Shown one piece after another: positions 24,635-34,016 of a stretch of 64,000 nt of DNA. Numbering within the stretch: position 1 is the first letter of the stretch; every line of letters begins with the position of its first letter. The notes under the pieces were generated by a model. The model had not been told where the DNA came from and ran no database searches. It was given only the letters and a program-made list of their open reading frames with translations. The DNA is from JABMMZ01 sp964438995 (GTDB lineage: Bacteria > Bacteroidota > Bacteroidia > NS11-12g > UBA955), in the NCBI GenBank assembly GCA_964438995.1, contig CAYTMQ010000001.1, forward strand, positions 620,001-684,000. Reading direction: 5' to 3'. The translations under genes were made by a program, and so were the position numbers.

Positions 24635-26875
24635 ATGAAAAAATTACAATTACTTCTTGTTTGCATGCTCTTTTATAAAGGGTATGCAGTAAACAAAGCT
24701 TTAGATTTAACCGCAAGTGGATTGAAGTATGCTAAATCTTCAGCAGCACCGCTTACAGGCAATTCAAAGTACACCATCGAGGCTTGGTTTAATTCAGCAT
24801 CAACAACGAATACCAATTACGCTAGAATATTTGGATTCGATGGATATCAATGTGAAATAGGATGCCTATCAGATAAGATTGTGTTTTATGATGGGGCTTG
24901 GCGTACAACAACATCTCCCACAATAAGTTCAGGATGGCACCATGTGGCTGTGACGAATGATAATTCCAATATTTATGTGTATTTGGATGGTTCTCAGATA
25001 TACACAAAAGTGAGTGGTACGTATAATTTTACCAATAAATTGATGTATGTCGGCGTTGCTAATACAACAGATGTTCCGTCTAATTATAAAGGATACATTG
25101 ATGAAGTAAGGGTATGGAATGTGGCGAAAACACTTTCACAAATCAATGCGGATAAAGTAAAGCAAATGTTTGGTAATGAATCTGGCCTAACAGCATATTT
25201 CAGATTTACCAATTTGAATGACATGACAAGTAATGCCAATAATTTAACAGCTACTGGTAGTCCGGGATTTAAAGAATTTAAGTTTGGAGCATATCTTCAT
25301 GATTTTAGTTTAAGTTTTGATGAGTATGATGATAAAGCAGAATTGGTTGGTTCGACTGTTACTGGTACTGGAAATTTTACCATTGAAATGCAGTTTAAAA
25401 CTGTAGCGCCAGCTTCGTTTGCATATAGAAGATTGTTTTCAAGAAATGGATTTTATGTAGCAATGCCTTCTGGAGGTAAAATTAGCCATTATCAAACAAC
25501 ATGGAACAATACTGCAGCATCTGGGTTGAATGACGGGACATGGCATCACTTGGCATTGGTTAGGGTAACTACAAATTTATTTATATATATTGATGGTGCG
25601 CGAGTTGGTGTTAAAAATATAGGAGCCAATTATTCTTTTAACAACAATACCTATTTTGGAGGTTTAGATAGTCCGACCGGATTGTTTGAGAATTTTAATG
25701 GTGAATTGGATGAAATTAAAATCTGGAGTGTAGCTAAATCTCAAGCGGATATCTATGCAATGATGGATAGCTCACTTGTTGGAAATGAAGCCAACCTATT
25801 GTCGTATTTTGATTGCAATACACCTTCAAATTCTAATGTATCTGTATTGAATTTGGTGAGCGGAGCAAATAACTTAAGTAGATTGGGTGTGAGTGGAAAC
25901 AACAATTTACCTCAGTACATTGGATACAATAGTGCTAAACTTTTTAAACCTGCAATCATTTCAGCTACTGGTACTACTATTTGTGGCAAAGAGAGAGCCG
26001 TTATTTCAACAACCAATACCAAAGGTACAACCAAATGGTACGACAATGTTACAGGAGGCAATCTGTTGTTTACTGGATTGAATTTTACGACACCAGTGCT
26101 TACAGATACTGTGATTTATTATGCAGAAGCAACAGACAATGGGAACAATAGTACATTTAGATTGCCTGTAACAGTGAATGTTAAAATGACTCCTACAACT
26201 TCTGTTACAGTTAATCCGAATGTGTTATGTCCAGGAGATTTTGCAACCTTAACTCCTACTGGTGCAGATGCCTACACGTGGTTTCCAAATACAAATATTA
26301 CATTGGGAACTATAATTACGGCTAAACCATCTATCACCACTAATTACAATGCAGTAGGAATCAATTTAACAACTGGATGTTCAGATACATTTAAATTTAC
26401 AATCAACGTTTATCCTCAAACAGATGTTACCGTAACTAAAAATGGAAACACACTAACAGTTACTGAAGATAGTGCAAGTTACCAATGGATAGATTGTAAA
26501 ACTGGTCAGCCAATTAATGGCGCTACACAACAAAATTATACAGCTACAGTAAGCAGTGACTATAAAGTAGTTGTTACCAAAAATGGCTGTCAGGATACAT
26601 CCATTTGCACCACTGTTACAGCAACATCCATTGATGAACTCAAGCAACAACTTCAAGCAGAAATTAGACAGATACAAAGCACAAATCAAATTGAAATAAC
26701 TACTCTTTATGAGTTGGATCTAGAAATATATTCTATTAATGGGGCATTGATTTCTTCACATAGATTGGACAGAGGCATCAACACAATTTCATCTGTGAAT
26801 GTGACAAATGGTATTTACATTTTTGTATTAAAGAAAGATGGTTTGAAAACATCAAAAAAAATCTACTTGCATTAA
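24635..26875 (+). CDS. LamG-domain secreted protein with T9SS sorting domain
   Basis: This 746-residue protein has a signal peptide followed by two LamG/concanavalin-like domains (about 20-200 and 222-400), each with YTIEAWF or FTIEMQFKT, GWHHVAVT or TWHHLALVRV, and YIDEVRVWNVAKT or ELDEIKIWSVAKS. Ig-like modules (about 450-660) and a type A sorting domain (about 690-746: EIYSINGALISSH, GIYIFVLKKDG) follow. LamG domains usually bind glycans. Surface attachment through T9SS is inferred. It is probably co-transcribed with the unknown gene upstream. Confidence 0.85.
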   Translation: MKKLQLLLVCMLFYKGYAVNKALDLTASGLKYAKSSAAPLTGNSKYTIEAWFNSASTTNTNYARIFGFDGYQCEIGCLSDKIVFYDGAWRTTTSPTISSGWHHVAVTNDNSNIYVYLDGSQIYTKVSGTYNFTNKLMYVGVANTTDVPSNYKGYIDEVRVWNVAKTLSQINADKVKQMFGNESGLTAYFRFTNLNDMTSNANNLTATGSPGFKEFKFGAYLHDFSLSFDEYDDKAELVGSTVTGTGNFTIEMQFKTVAPASFAYRRLFSRNGFYVAMPSGGKISHYQTTWNNTAASGLNDGTWHHLALVRVTTNLFIYIDGARVGVKNIGANYSFNNNTYFGGLDSPTGLFENFNGELDEIKIWSVAKSQADIYAMMDSSLVGNEANLLSYFDCNTPSNSNVSVLNLVSGANNLSRLGVSGNNNLPQYIGYNSAKLFKPAIISATGTTICGKERAVISTTNTKGTTKWYDNVTGGNLLFTGLNFTTPVLTDTVIYYAEATDNGNNSTFRLPVTVNVKMTPTTSVTVNPNVLCPGDFATLTPTGADAYTWFPNTNITLGTIITAKPSITTNYNAVGINLTTGCSDTFKFTINVYPQTDVTVTKNGNTLTVTEDSASYQWIDCKTGQPINGATQQNYTATVSSDYKVVVTKNGCQDTSICTTVTATSIDELKQQLQAEIRQIQSTNQIEITTLYELDLEIYSINGALISSHRLDRGINTISSVNVTNGIYIFVLKKDGLKTSKKIYLH

Positions 26876-26902
26876 AAGACTAGAGAATTTCATTATAAAA
26901 TC

Positions 26903-26936
26903 AAAAAAAACCTGAACTTAAGTTCAGGTTTTTTTT
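26903..26936. terminator. Bidirectional terminator between convergent genes
   Basis: A perfect 18-bp palindrome (CCTGAACTTAAGTTCAGG) is flanked by eight As and eight Ts. It serves both the LamG gene and the convergent repeat-protein gene. Confidence 0.9.
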
Positions 26937-26945
26937 ATAGCAAAT

Positions 26946-29564
26946 CTATTCTTTTAATATCTTCCTCGTTAGTATGCCCTCATGATTCATTATGGTTAAT
27001 ATATAGATGCCATTCGACCAGTCTGATACGTTGATTTGGTTGTCTCCAATGCTAATTGTGCCTTTCCATACCACCTTGCCATTGATGTCATAAACAACAG
27101 CGTTACTTCTTTCTATTTCTGATTCTATTGTAACACTTTGTTGCGCTGGAATTGGATGAATTTGAATCAATTTTTCTATTTCAGCACTGTTAACACTCAG
27201 ACTTCTGCAATTAAATGTTCTTGTGAAACATATTGTCGTATCGCATTTGGTGCAAGTATCTATCATGGTAACACAATAATTGTGCGTACCGTTTTTCTTA
27301 ATGAAGGTTCTAAAATAGTAAGTGTTTGAAACAACAACATTGTCTATTTTCCAAGTGTATTTGACACATGTATTGTTCATGTTTGGATTTAACATGATAT
27401 AGCCAGTGCTCGAGTTTTCATTCTTGTTGTTGCGACAGGTATCTGTTACATTGATGGTGTACAGTCGTTTTTTCCAATTACAAGAAGGGAAACAAGAAAT
27501 GTTCTTTGTGACGCAAATAACTGTATCGCAATTACTGCAAGTATCTATCACTTTCACACAAATGTTGTAAGTGCCATTTTTGTTGATTGGATAATGCAAG
27601 ATGTTAGAGTTAGTGCCAGAAACCGCATTTCCATTGACTGTCCAAGAATATCTGAAACAACTTTGTTTGCTGTAATTAAAACTAATATAAGCATTCACAC
27701 TGTTTCTATAACCTGGTCCTTTGCATGTGTCCCAACCATACATATATGGACTTCTACCTTTCCAATTGCAAGAAGGGAAACATGTTACTGTCTTAGTGAA
27801 ACAGAAGCTAGTATCACACTTGTTACATGTATCTGTTACTTTAACACAGTAATTGTATGTGCCATTTTTAGTTACGGTATAACTAAAGAAGTAATTGTTA
27901 GTGCCAGGAATGCTTGTGCCATTTACCGACCAGCTATATTTAAAACATCCTTTGTTGTTGTAATTGAAACTAATATATCCATTCACACTGTTTCTGTAAT
28001 TGGTACCTCTGCAAGTATCCCAACCATAAGCATAAGGGGATCTTGATTTCCAATTGCATTTGTTAAAGCAATTACTTGTTATGGTTTTGGTATAAGTTGT
28101 GTCGCAATTGTTGCAAGTATCATATACCGTTACACTTACAGTATAGGTGCCACTTTGATAAATGGATTGTTTAATGTATCTATAAAAGTTCTTGTGGTAA
28201 ATTAAGGTGTTGTTGATTTTCCAAGTGTATTTCAAACAATTGGTAGGGTTTGAGCCAACACTTAATTCGGCTTGAATACTACTTGCATTAGATTTGCAAC
28301 TGTCCCAAACGTAGAATCCAAAGTTTTTCGATTTCCAATTGCATTTTGAATTGGAAACGCAAGTAAATGTTCTAGTGCTGCAAATGGTAGTATCACACTT
28401 TCGGCATGTATCAATGATTTTCAAACAAACGCTATATGTTCCATTTGATTTTACAGGATAGTATAAATTGTTGTTTGAGCCATAAATTCTAGCACTATTT
28501 ACATACCATTCGAATTTATTGCATTTATTTGATGTGCTAGCATAACCTCCTATCGCATATTTATTTGGTCCGTATCCATTGCATGTGTCGGTAATTAGAT
28601 ATCCAACATTGCTCCAACCAAAAATACAATTTTTAAAGCATGATACATTTTTAGTTGTGCAATATGTGGTATCACATTTCTTACACGAATCGTATACTGT
28701 TACACAGATGGTATAAGTGCCATTTTGATTTACAATTTTCTTGATGGTATTTGGATTAGAATATGCTCCAATGCTACTTCCATTGACTTTCCAAGTATAT
28801 TTAAAACAGTTAGAATTGCTGTTGTTGAAATTGAAACTAGTAATGAAATGGGCATAATTTGCATTTCTATTGCAAGAGTCGTACGAAATAAAATTCCCTG
28901 CTTTCGATTTCCAATTGCATGCAGATGGTATACAGCTAACATTAAATGTTTTACAAATAGTGGTATCACATTTATCACAAGTATCTGAAATTTTAACACA
29001 GAGTGAATATGTGCCATTGGCTGATAAAGCTTGAAGAACTTTATTGTTGGTAGACAATGCTTGATTGTTGAAAGACCATTGGTATTTGTAACACCCACTG
29101 CCGTTATTGACAGTTCCGCCAATGCTATACGGCGTAAAAATACCTTTACAGCTATCAACCCATGACACTGAAACCGAGCGTTTGTACCATGCACAAGTAT
29201 TTCTTAAGCAGGTAATAGTTTTTGATGCACAATATGTTGTATCACAATTGTTACATGTATCTCTTACCGTCACACAAATATTGTAAGTGCCATTTTGAGT
29301 AGATGTGTAACTAAATGATGAACCATAGCCAATAACGGTATTGTTCACTTTCCAAGTGTACCTCAAGCAACCTTGATTGGAGTTGTTAAAAGCTATGTAA
29401 CCAACAAATTTTACTTGGTTGATATTAGACTTACATGAATCAACAGCTGCGAAACTTGCATTTCTTGATTTCCAATTGCAAACGGCATTTAAGTTAGAGG
29501 TATAGCCAATACTTAAAAGTGTTAAAATGCAGAAAATAAATAGTTTAGGTATTTTTATATTCAT
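26946..29564 (-). CDS. Cysteine-rich eight-repeat secreted protein with T9SS sorting domain
   Basis: This 872-residue protein has a signal peptide (1-27). Eight repeats of about 95 residues then begin near 29, 124, 218, 314, 406, 502, 598 and 694. Each has the pattern C-N-W-K...D-[ST]-C...C-.-[KR]-Y-[ST]-W-.-[IV]-[ND]...NGTYNICVTV.DTC..CDTT.C......C, about eight cysteines per repeat. The YxW...GTY..CV core resembles PKD/Ig-like domains with added disulfides. A type A sorting domain (about 795-872: IHPIPAQQSV, GIYILTIMNHEG) ends it. Function is probably adhesive or structural. Repeats six and seven are nearly identical, suggesting recent duplication. Confidence 0.85.
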   Translation of the reverse strand: MNIKIPKLFIFCILTLLSIGYTSNLNAVCNWKSRNASFAAVDSCKSNINQVKFVGYIAFNNSNQGCLRYTWKVNNTVIGYGSSFSYTSTQNGTYNICVTVRDTCNNCDTTYCASKTITCLRNTCAWYKRSVSVSWVDSCKGIFTPYSIGGTVNNGSGCYKYQWSFNNQALSTNNKVLQALSANGTYSLCVKISDTCDKCDTTICKTFNVSCIPSACNWKSKAGNFISYDSCNRNANYAHFITSFNFNNSNSNCFKYTWKVNGSSIGAYSNPNTIKKIVNQNGTYTICVTVYDSCKKCDTTYCTTKNVSCFKNCIFGWSNVGYLITDTCNGYGPNKYAIGGYASTSNKCNKFEWYVNSARIYGSNNNLYYPVKSNGTYSVCLKIIDTCRKCDTTICSTRTFTCVSNSKCNWKSKNFGFYVWDSCKSNASSIQAELSVGSNPTNCLKYTWKINNTLIYHKNFYRYIKQSIYQSGTYTVSVTVYDTCNNCDTTYTKTITSNCFNKCNWKSRSPYAYGWDTCRGTNYRNSVNGYISFNYNNKGCFKYSWSVNGTSIPGTNNYFFSYTVTKNGTYNYCVKVTDTCNKCDTSFCFTKTVTCFPSCNWKGRSPYMYGWDTCKGPGYRNSVNAYISFNYSKQSCFRYSWTVNGNAVSGTNSNILHYPINKNGTYNICVKVIDTCSNCDTVICVTKNISCFPSCNWKKRLYTINVTDTCRNNKNENSSTGYIMLNPNMNNTCVKYTWKIDNVVVSNTYYFRTFIKKNGTHNYCVTMIDTCTKCDTTICFTRTFNCRSLSVNSAEIEKLIQIHPIPAQQSVTIESEIERSNAVVYDINGKVVWKGTISIGDNQINVSDWSNGIYILTIMNHEGILTRKILKE

Positions 29565-29698
29565 AGAAGGGTTGATTTAATCTCAGTTAGACTTCAATAA
29601 TTTGAAAAGGTTGCGTTAGTTAAAATAAATTTTTTAAAATGGTGTAGTTTTTAAGATTAAATCGTTAAAACTGTGGATTGTTTCAGAACTGCGTCAAG

Positions 29699-29706
29699 TA
29701 TCTTCG
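29699..29706 (+). promoter_or_regulatory. -7 promoter box TATCTTCG, nearly leaderless
   Basis: One mismatch to consensus; only 4 nt separate it from ATG 29711. Confidence 0.4.
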
Positions 29707-29710
29707 CAAT

Positions 29711-30622
29711 ATGATTTTGCCTCCCTATCTCAAACAAGGAGATTGTATTGCCCTCACAGCTACGGCCAGAAGTATAACCAGAGAACAAATTGCTCCGGCA
29801 GTTAAGTTTATGGAAAACAAAGGTCTTAAAGTATTGGTCGACGATGAATTGTTTAGAGTGGACAATCAATTTGGTGGAACAGATACTCAAAGGGCTGACT
29901 TCTTTAATAAGATGCTATCTAAGCCTGAGGTTAAGGCACTATGGAATGTGAGGGGAGGTTATGGCACTGGCAGAATGATAGATGGTATCGACTTCAATCT
30001 TTTGTTTAAGCATCCCAAGTGGTTGATTGGCTTTAGCGATTATACCGTTATACATTGTCACGTACAGAAACAATGTAATATGGCCACCATACATGGTACT
30101 ATGCCGATATTTATGTGGGAAAAAACGGGTACAGACCTACAAGATGTTGAAAGTGCAATGGAAAGTCTTTATTTGACATTGATTGGTTGTGCACCTGACC
30201 ATAAAGTAACGGGACCAATATACAACGAAGCTGATTTTGAAGGCGAGATAATAGGCGGTAATTTGTCGGTTTTGTTGAGCGTTATGGGTACAGCATCTGA
30301 ACCGGATTTAGATGGTAAAATTCTGTTTATAGAAGATTTGGATGAATATCTTTACCATATTGATAGACTATTTCAGACCATGCATCGTTCAGGTAAATTG
30401 TCAAAATTAATAGCCATATTGGTTGGAAGTTTTATTCAGATTCACGATCATCAAGTACCCTTCGGCTATACAGTAGAAGATATAGTATTGCATCATTGTA
30501 AGAAGTACGGTTATCCCATTGTTTTTGGCGTTAATTCTGGTCACCATCTTCAAAATATGGCAATTCCATTTGGAGTGAATGCGAAATTTCAAAATGGATT
30601 GCTTACCTTTGCCCGCTCGTGA
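29711..30622 (+). CDS. LD-carboxypeptidase (peptidase family S66)
   Basis: This 303-residue enzyme of the LdcA/MccF family cleaves L,D-peptide bonds, typically the terminal D-Ala of murein tetrapeptides during recycling. Family blocks are clear: VRGGYGTGRMID, the nucleophile block LIGFSDYT, the Glu block ILFIEDLDEY, and the His block GVNSGHH near the C terminus. ATG 29711 is chosen because the longer in-frame extension crosses a promoter box and adds non-conserved residues. Its stop overlaps the next gene's GTG start. Confidence 0.9.
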   Translation: MILPPYLKQGDCIALTATARSITREQIAPAVKFMENKGLKVLVDDELFRVDNQFGGTDTQRADFFNKMLSKPEVKALWNVRGGYGTGRMIDGIDFNLLFKHPKWLIGFSDYTVIHCHVQKQCNMATIHGTMPIFMWEKTGTDLQDVESAMESLYLTLIGCAPDHKVTGPIYNEADFEGEIIGGNLSVLLSVMGTASEPDLDGKILFIEDLDEYLYHIDRLFQTMHRSGKLSKLIAILVGSFIQIHDHQVPFGYTVEDIVLHHCKKYGYPIVFGVNSGHHLQNMAIPFGVNAKFQNGLLTFARS

Positions 30623-31110
30623 AAGTCGTCGTTAAGCAAATAACCAAATTTTTTATCATAGGTGTATCTGCCGTATTGGTAGATTTCGTTATTTATTATT
30701 TATTTTCTGATTTAATGGGCGTAAACACTGATGTCTCTAAGGGATTAGGGTTTATGGTGGGTACCGTTTACACCTATTTTCTTAACAAGCGTTGGACATG
30801 GAGATATACCGAAAAGTCTAATAAAGGTATGTTGCTGAAGTTTGGAGTCATCTATGCCATCTCATTTATTTTCAATGTGGCCATTAATAAATATGGTTTA
30901 GAATTGATCGACGATTTTACCATCAATTTCAGATTGATTTTTTCGGATCAAAATACTATGGATTTGATAGTGTTAAAAGGTGATAAGTTTTTAGCGTTCT
31001 TTTTTGCAACACTTGTAAGTGCTGTCATCAATTTCATTGGTCAAAAATTCTTTGTATTCAATCAGGTTCAGGCAGACCCTAAAGACGATACTAATATTGA
31101 GGTCTTTTAA
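30619..31110 (+). CDS. GtrA family membrane protein
   Basis: This 163-residue protein has four membrane helices and the GtrA pattern: KFFIIGVSAVLVDFVIYYLF, GTVYTYFLNKRWTW near residues 45-62, and a last helix ending in NFIGQKFFVF. GtrA proteins are thought to flip polyprenyl-linked sugars or support surface polysaccharide glycosylation. The GTG start overlaps the stop of the LD-carboxypeptidase gene by 4 nt. Its 3' end overlaps the convergent gene at 31091 by 20 nt. Confidence 0.8.
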   Translation: MKVVVKQITKFFIIGVSAVLVDFVIYYLFSDLMGVNTDVSKGLGFMVGTVYTYFLNKRWTWRYTEKSNKGMLLKFGVIYAISFIFNVAINKYGLELIDDFTINFRLIFSDQNTMDLIVLKGDKFLAFFFATLVSAVINFIGQKFFVFNQVQADPKDDTNIEVF

Positions 31111-31570
31111 GGATTTCTGAAAACAAAACTGCTTTTTTAATGTCAAAATCAATATAGACGCCATTCTCAAGGTCACTTTCCTGAGTGATGTTTTCCTTCA
31201 TAACAGTGTTTTGTTTCAGCTTTGAAGGTTGAAGTCGTTTCAATAATGGTTTTCTTGCGGATTCAGCAAACGCTTCAGATTTCATTATCTCTCTTTCTAA
31301 TGTCAATCGCTTTCCAGCATTTTTAGATTTTGCTTTAATCGGTTCTGACTTAGGTGGGAGTGTTGTTTTTTGAATATGTGGCTTAGGTTTGCTCTCAGTA
31401 ACTGGTTTTGATGGGGCATCCGACCTGGCATCTCTCAATGCTTTCTGTAACTCTTTGAAAATTTCTTCGGATGTTTTGCTGCTGACAGGTTTCTTATTGA
31501 TTTGTTTCTCCTTTTGTTTGCGCAATTCTCTCTTGTACAACGTTGATAAAACGTAACCAATAATCATCAA
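31091..31570 (-). CDS. Small basic protein, Lys/Pro-rich, unknown
   Basis: This 159-residue protein starts MMIIGYVLSTLYKREL, a short hydrophobic segment. A charged, low-complexity middle (KPKPHIQKTTLPPKSEP) and a C-terminal block DFDIKKAVLFSEILKRPQY follow. That ending resembles one I associate with small Bacteroidota proteins of unknown function. It is divergent from folK and overlaps gtrA tail to tail. Confidence 0.6.
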   Translation of the reverse strand: MMIIGYVLSTLYKRELRKQKEKQINKKPVSSKTSEEIFKELQKALRDARSDAPSKPVTESKPKPHIQKTTLPPKSEPIKAKSKNAGKRLTLEREIMKSEAFAESARKPLLKRLQPSKLKQNTVMKENITQESDLENGVYIDFDIKKAVLFSEILKRPQY

Positions 31571-31586
31571 TATGAAAAATAATGGC

Positions 31587-31594
31587 TTAATTTC
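31587..31594 (+). promoter_or_regulatory. -7 promoter box TAATTTCG upstream of folK
   Basis: One mismatch to consensus, 35 nt before the folK TTG start. Confidence 0.35.
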
Positions 31595-31629
31595 GCAGAT
31601 ATTTTATTACTCAATATTAGATATTAATT

Positions 31630-32121
31630 TTGAAAGCACAAAAGGTTATTTTACTAATGGGCGGAAATCAAGGACGAGTGGATGAAACCATGCGTCAAGC
31701 CACTAAAATGATTGAAGCAACATTGGGTCGTGTGGTACAACAATCATCGATATATGCTACCAAAGCATGGGGACCAATTCCTCAGCCTGATTTCCTTAAT
31801 CAAGCAATCGAAGTGCAAACAGTTTTCCCTCCTGAATTTGTGTTGAATAGTATCCTCAAAATTGAGAAGTATTTTGGTCGTAAAAGAGACGTTAAATATG
31901 GTCCGCGTACCTTAGATATTGACATACTGTTTTATGGTAATTGTATTGTCAATAGAACACATTTGTCAATCCCACATCCAGAAATTCAAAATAGGAAGTT
32001 TGCCTTAATTCCATTGAATGAAATGCGAGCCAATTTTGTACATCCAATCTTAAAAAAAACGATGTCACAATTGCTCAAAGAATGCAAAGATGAATTAGAC
32101 GTAATACAACTAAGTGTATGA
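31630..32121 (+). CDS. folK: 2-amino-4-hydroxy-6-hydroxymethyldihydropteridine pyrophosphokinase
   Basis: HPPK transfers pyrophosphate from ATP to the pterin in folate synthesis. At 163 residues it has normal size. The motifs are LLMGGNQGR, the pterin/ATP loop FGRKRDVKYGPRTLDIDILFYG and the HPEIQNRKFALIPLNE block. The start is TTG 31630: no in-frame ATG exists upstream before a TAA at 31579, and a later Met would remove the first beta strand. It overlaps the WbqC-like gene by 4 nt. Confidence 0.9.
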   Translation: MKAQKVILLMGGNQGRVDETMRQATKMIEATLGRVVQQSSIYATKAWGPIPQPDFLNQAIEVQTVFPPEFVLNSILKIEKYFGRKRDVKYGPRTLDIDILFYGNCIVNRTHLSIPHPEIQNRKFALIPLNEMRANFVHPILKKTMSQLLKECKDELDVIQLSV

Positions 32122-32693
32122 ACATTGAACTACCATTGTATTGCTTGCCAGAATTGAACTGGTATAGAACACTAGCACAAAAAGAGGTGTTAGAAATACC
32201 AAACTATGCCGCATTCCCTGAGCAAATAGCACAATTTAAGAAAATTGATTTTGCAGGTATTAATGGGAAACAAAGTGTCATTATTCCTTTAATTGGAGTC
32301 ACTAAAAAAGGGGATTATAAATCTGTAAAATTAACGTATCAAACCAATTGGCACCACCAACTTTTTAATGCACTTAAAACGGCCTATGGCAAAAGTCCAT
32401 TCTTTGAGTATTACGATTATAAGTTAGAACCTATCATCAAAAAAGGTCATACATTTTTATATGATTTGAATATGGAGTTGTTGTTGTTCACATTGCAAGC
32501 ACTAAAAGTGGATATTGCGATTAAGGAGGTAGAAAAAGAAAGATTTGAAGAACCGAAATTGATAATCGACAATGTACGATATTATCAAGTTTTTGAGGAT
32601 AAAAATGGCTTTATTTCGAATGTTTCCATCATTGATTATTTGTTTAATATGTCTTGGTTAGACTATCATTCTACAGATTTAAATAACAGATAA
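32118..32693 (+). CDS. WbqC-like family protein
   Basis: This 191-residue protein matches the WbqC pattern: YCLPELNWYRTLAQ at the start, SVIIPLIGVTKKGD for the conserved 'I..P' strand, then NWHHQLFNALKTAYGKSPFFEYYDY. Members are found in polysaccharide gene clusters and elsewhere; the biochemical role is not settled. It is translationally coupled to folK (ATGA overlap). Confidence 0.7.
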   Translation: MNIELPLYCLPELNWYRTLAQKEVLEIPNYAAFPEQIAQFKKIDFAGINGKQSVIIPLIGVTKKGDYKSVKLTYQTNWHHQLFNALKTAYGKSPFFEYYDYKLEPIIKKGHTFLYDLNMELLLFTLQALKVDIAIKEVEKERFEEPKLIIDNVRYYQVFEDKNGFISNVSIIDYLFNMSWLDYHSTDLNNR

Positions 32694-32769
32694 TTAGTGT
32701 TTTAAGAAATAATATCAAGTTTTTTTACTTTTTTTTGGGGGTAAAGGGCTAAAAAATTGTAATACAGGC

Positions 32770-32937
32770 ATGAAAGAACAATTGCAAGCCAATCTATTTA
32801 CCAAATACTTGGCAGGTATGTGCTCAACCGAAGAAGAAATTTTTCTTAAAGAATGGTTGAAAAGCAATCCCGCAAATCAATTATTTTTGGGCTTTGTTCA
32901 AAAGAACATCCCACAATCCATCCGTTTTAACAAGTAA
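32770..32937 (+). CDS. 55-residue protein resembling the N-terminal segment of FecR-type anti-sigma factors
   Basis: It encodes 55 residues containing LFTKYLAGMCSTEEE and FLKEWLKSNPANQLFLGF. This is the pattern that normally opens a Bacteroidota FecR anti-sigma protein (Y-L-.-G-.-.-[ST]-.-E-E...W...[DN]P.N). Here it ends in a stop 9 nt before the separate fecR gene. It may be a split FecR working in trans, or a stand-alone regulator. No ECF sigma gene lies beside it. Confidence 0.6.
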   Translation: MKEQLQANLFTKYLAGMCSTEEEIFLKEWLKSNPANQLFLGFVQKNIPQSIRFNK

Positions 32938-32946
32938 TCGTACCTC

Positions 32947-33861
32947 ATGAAAAACAACAAGATGATTGAAATTCCTGATTTTGTACTTCAAAATTTAAAC
33001 GAAGGCAAACCTGTTTCTGAAACCGATCAGAACACAGTAAGGGATATCTTATCTTCTGTTGATTCTTTCAAATACGACACGGCAGGTACTGAAGCTCAAT
33101 GGTTGAAGTTTAAAGCTCAGATTACAGATGCTCAAACCACTGTAGTTGAAATGCCAAAAACCAACAAGCGTCAATTTGCCATGTTTAGATGGGTGGCTGC
33201 TGCTGTTATCGTGTTAGTGGCTGGATTGGCTATTAAACAATTTAGTTCTGGTTCGGATCTAGATTATATAGCCAGTTATTCAACAGAGGCGCAACACAAA
33301 ACCATTAAACTGAGCGACGGTACTGAAATCATTTTAAATGCCAACACTGAAATTCATGTTAAAAACATGAACAGTTTCAGCAGAGAATTAGAAATGGTAA
33401 AAGGTGAGGCATTTTTTAAAGTGGTTCACAACAATTCTCCATTTTTTGTTACCACTCCTAAAGGCACTATCAAAGTATTAGGTACCGAATTCAATGTCAA
33501 TGCCTATAGCAATCAAAAATTCTCAGTTTTCCTTAAGAAGGGTAAAATCGAAATGACCATTAAAAAGGAAAAAATAGTACTTAAGCCTGGTCAATGTCTC
33601 GAAGAGCAAGCGAACAACAATTTTGCATTGGTTAGTCTTAGCGACAACCGCAATTATGCATGGATAGACAACAAATTGATGTTTGAAAATACAAGTTTGT
33701 CTGAGGTCGTGTCTGTTTTAGAAGATACCTATAAGGTTAAATTTGTTTATGACACTCAGATGAAAGACGAAAAAATCAGTTTGTCTATTGATGGTTTAAC
33801 AGCCAATCAGGTTGCAGAAATTTTATCGAAAACATTGAACTCTAAAGTGAGTGTTCAATAA
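32947..33861 (+). CDS. FecR domain (DUF4974) anti-sigma factor
   Basis: This 304-residue protein has a cytoplasmic part (1-75), one membrane helix (about 79-98, FRWVAAAVIVLVAGLAIKQF), and a periplasmic FecR domain (IKLSDGTEIILNANTEIHV, RELEMVKGEAFFKVVH, TPKGTIKVLGTEFNV). A C-terminal DUF4974/STN-like domain follows (MFENTSLSEVVSVLEDTYKVKF). Such proteins relay a TonB-receptor signal to an ECF sigma factor. The usual sigma gene is absent here, and the N-terminal 'YLxG' segment is encoded separately upstream. The TonB receptor at 34017 is the probable partner. Confidence 0.85.
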   Translation: MKNNKMIEIPDFVLQNLNEGKPVSETDQNTVRDILSSVDSFKYDTAGTEAQWLKFKAQITDAQTTVVEMPKTNKRQFAMFRWVAAAVIVLVAGLAIKQFSSGSDLDYIASYSTEAQHKTIKLSDGTEIILNANTEIHVKNMNSFSRELEMVKGEAFFKVVHNNSPFFVTTPKGTIKVLGTEFNVNAYSNQKFSVFLKKGKIEMTIKKEKIVLKPGQCLEEQANNNFALVSLSDNRNYAWIDNKLMFENTSLSEVVSVLEDTYKVKFVYDTQMKDEKISLSIDGLTANQVAEILSKTLNSKVSVQ

Positions 33862-33998
33862 TCATTTATCTTTTTGAAAGTCAAATACAGCCATTCATTA
33901 AATGGTTGTTTTCTTTTTTTGATATTCAGTCAAACCCATTCTTTGGTCTAATATTTTAGTAAAAATCATATTATCTGCCTTAAATTCGTATTTTGGCG

Positions 33999-34006
33999 TA
34001 ATTTCG
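33999..34006 (+). promoter_or_regulatory. -7 promoter box TAATTTCG
   Basis: One mismatch to consensus, 10 nt before ATG 34017. Confidence 0.4.
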
Positions 34007-34016
34007 TACATCGTTT

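Noticed and set aside
27594..28046. 150-codon plus-strand frame within the Cys-rich repeat gene
   Set aside because: It is antisense to the repeat protein, and its repetitive peptide mirrors the minus-strand repeats.
28730..29194. 154-codon minus-strand frame in another phase of the repeat gene
   Set aside because: Out of frame with the eight-repeat protein; composition unlike a real protein.
31625..31632. TAATTTTG as the folK promoter
   Set aside because: It overlaps the required TTG start of folK, so a transcript from it could not include the start; the box at 31587 is preferred.
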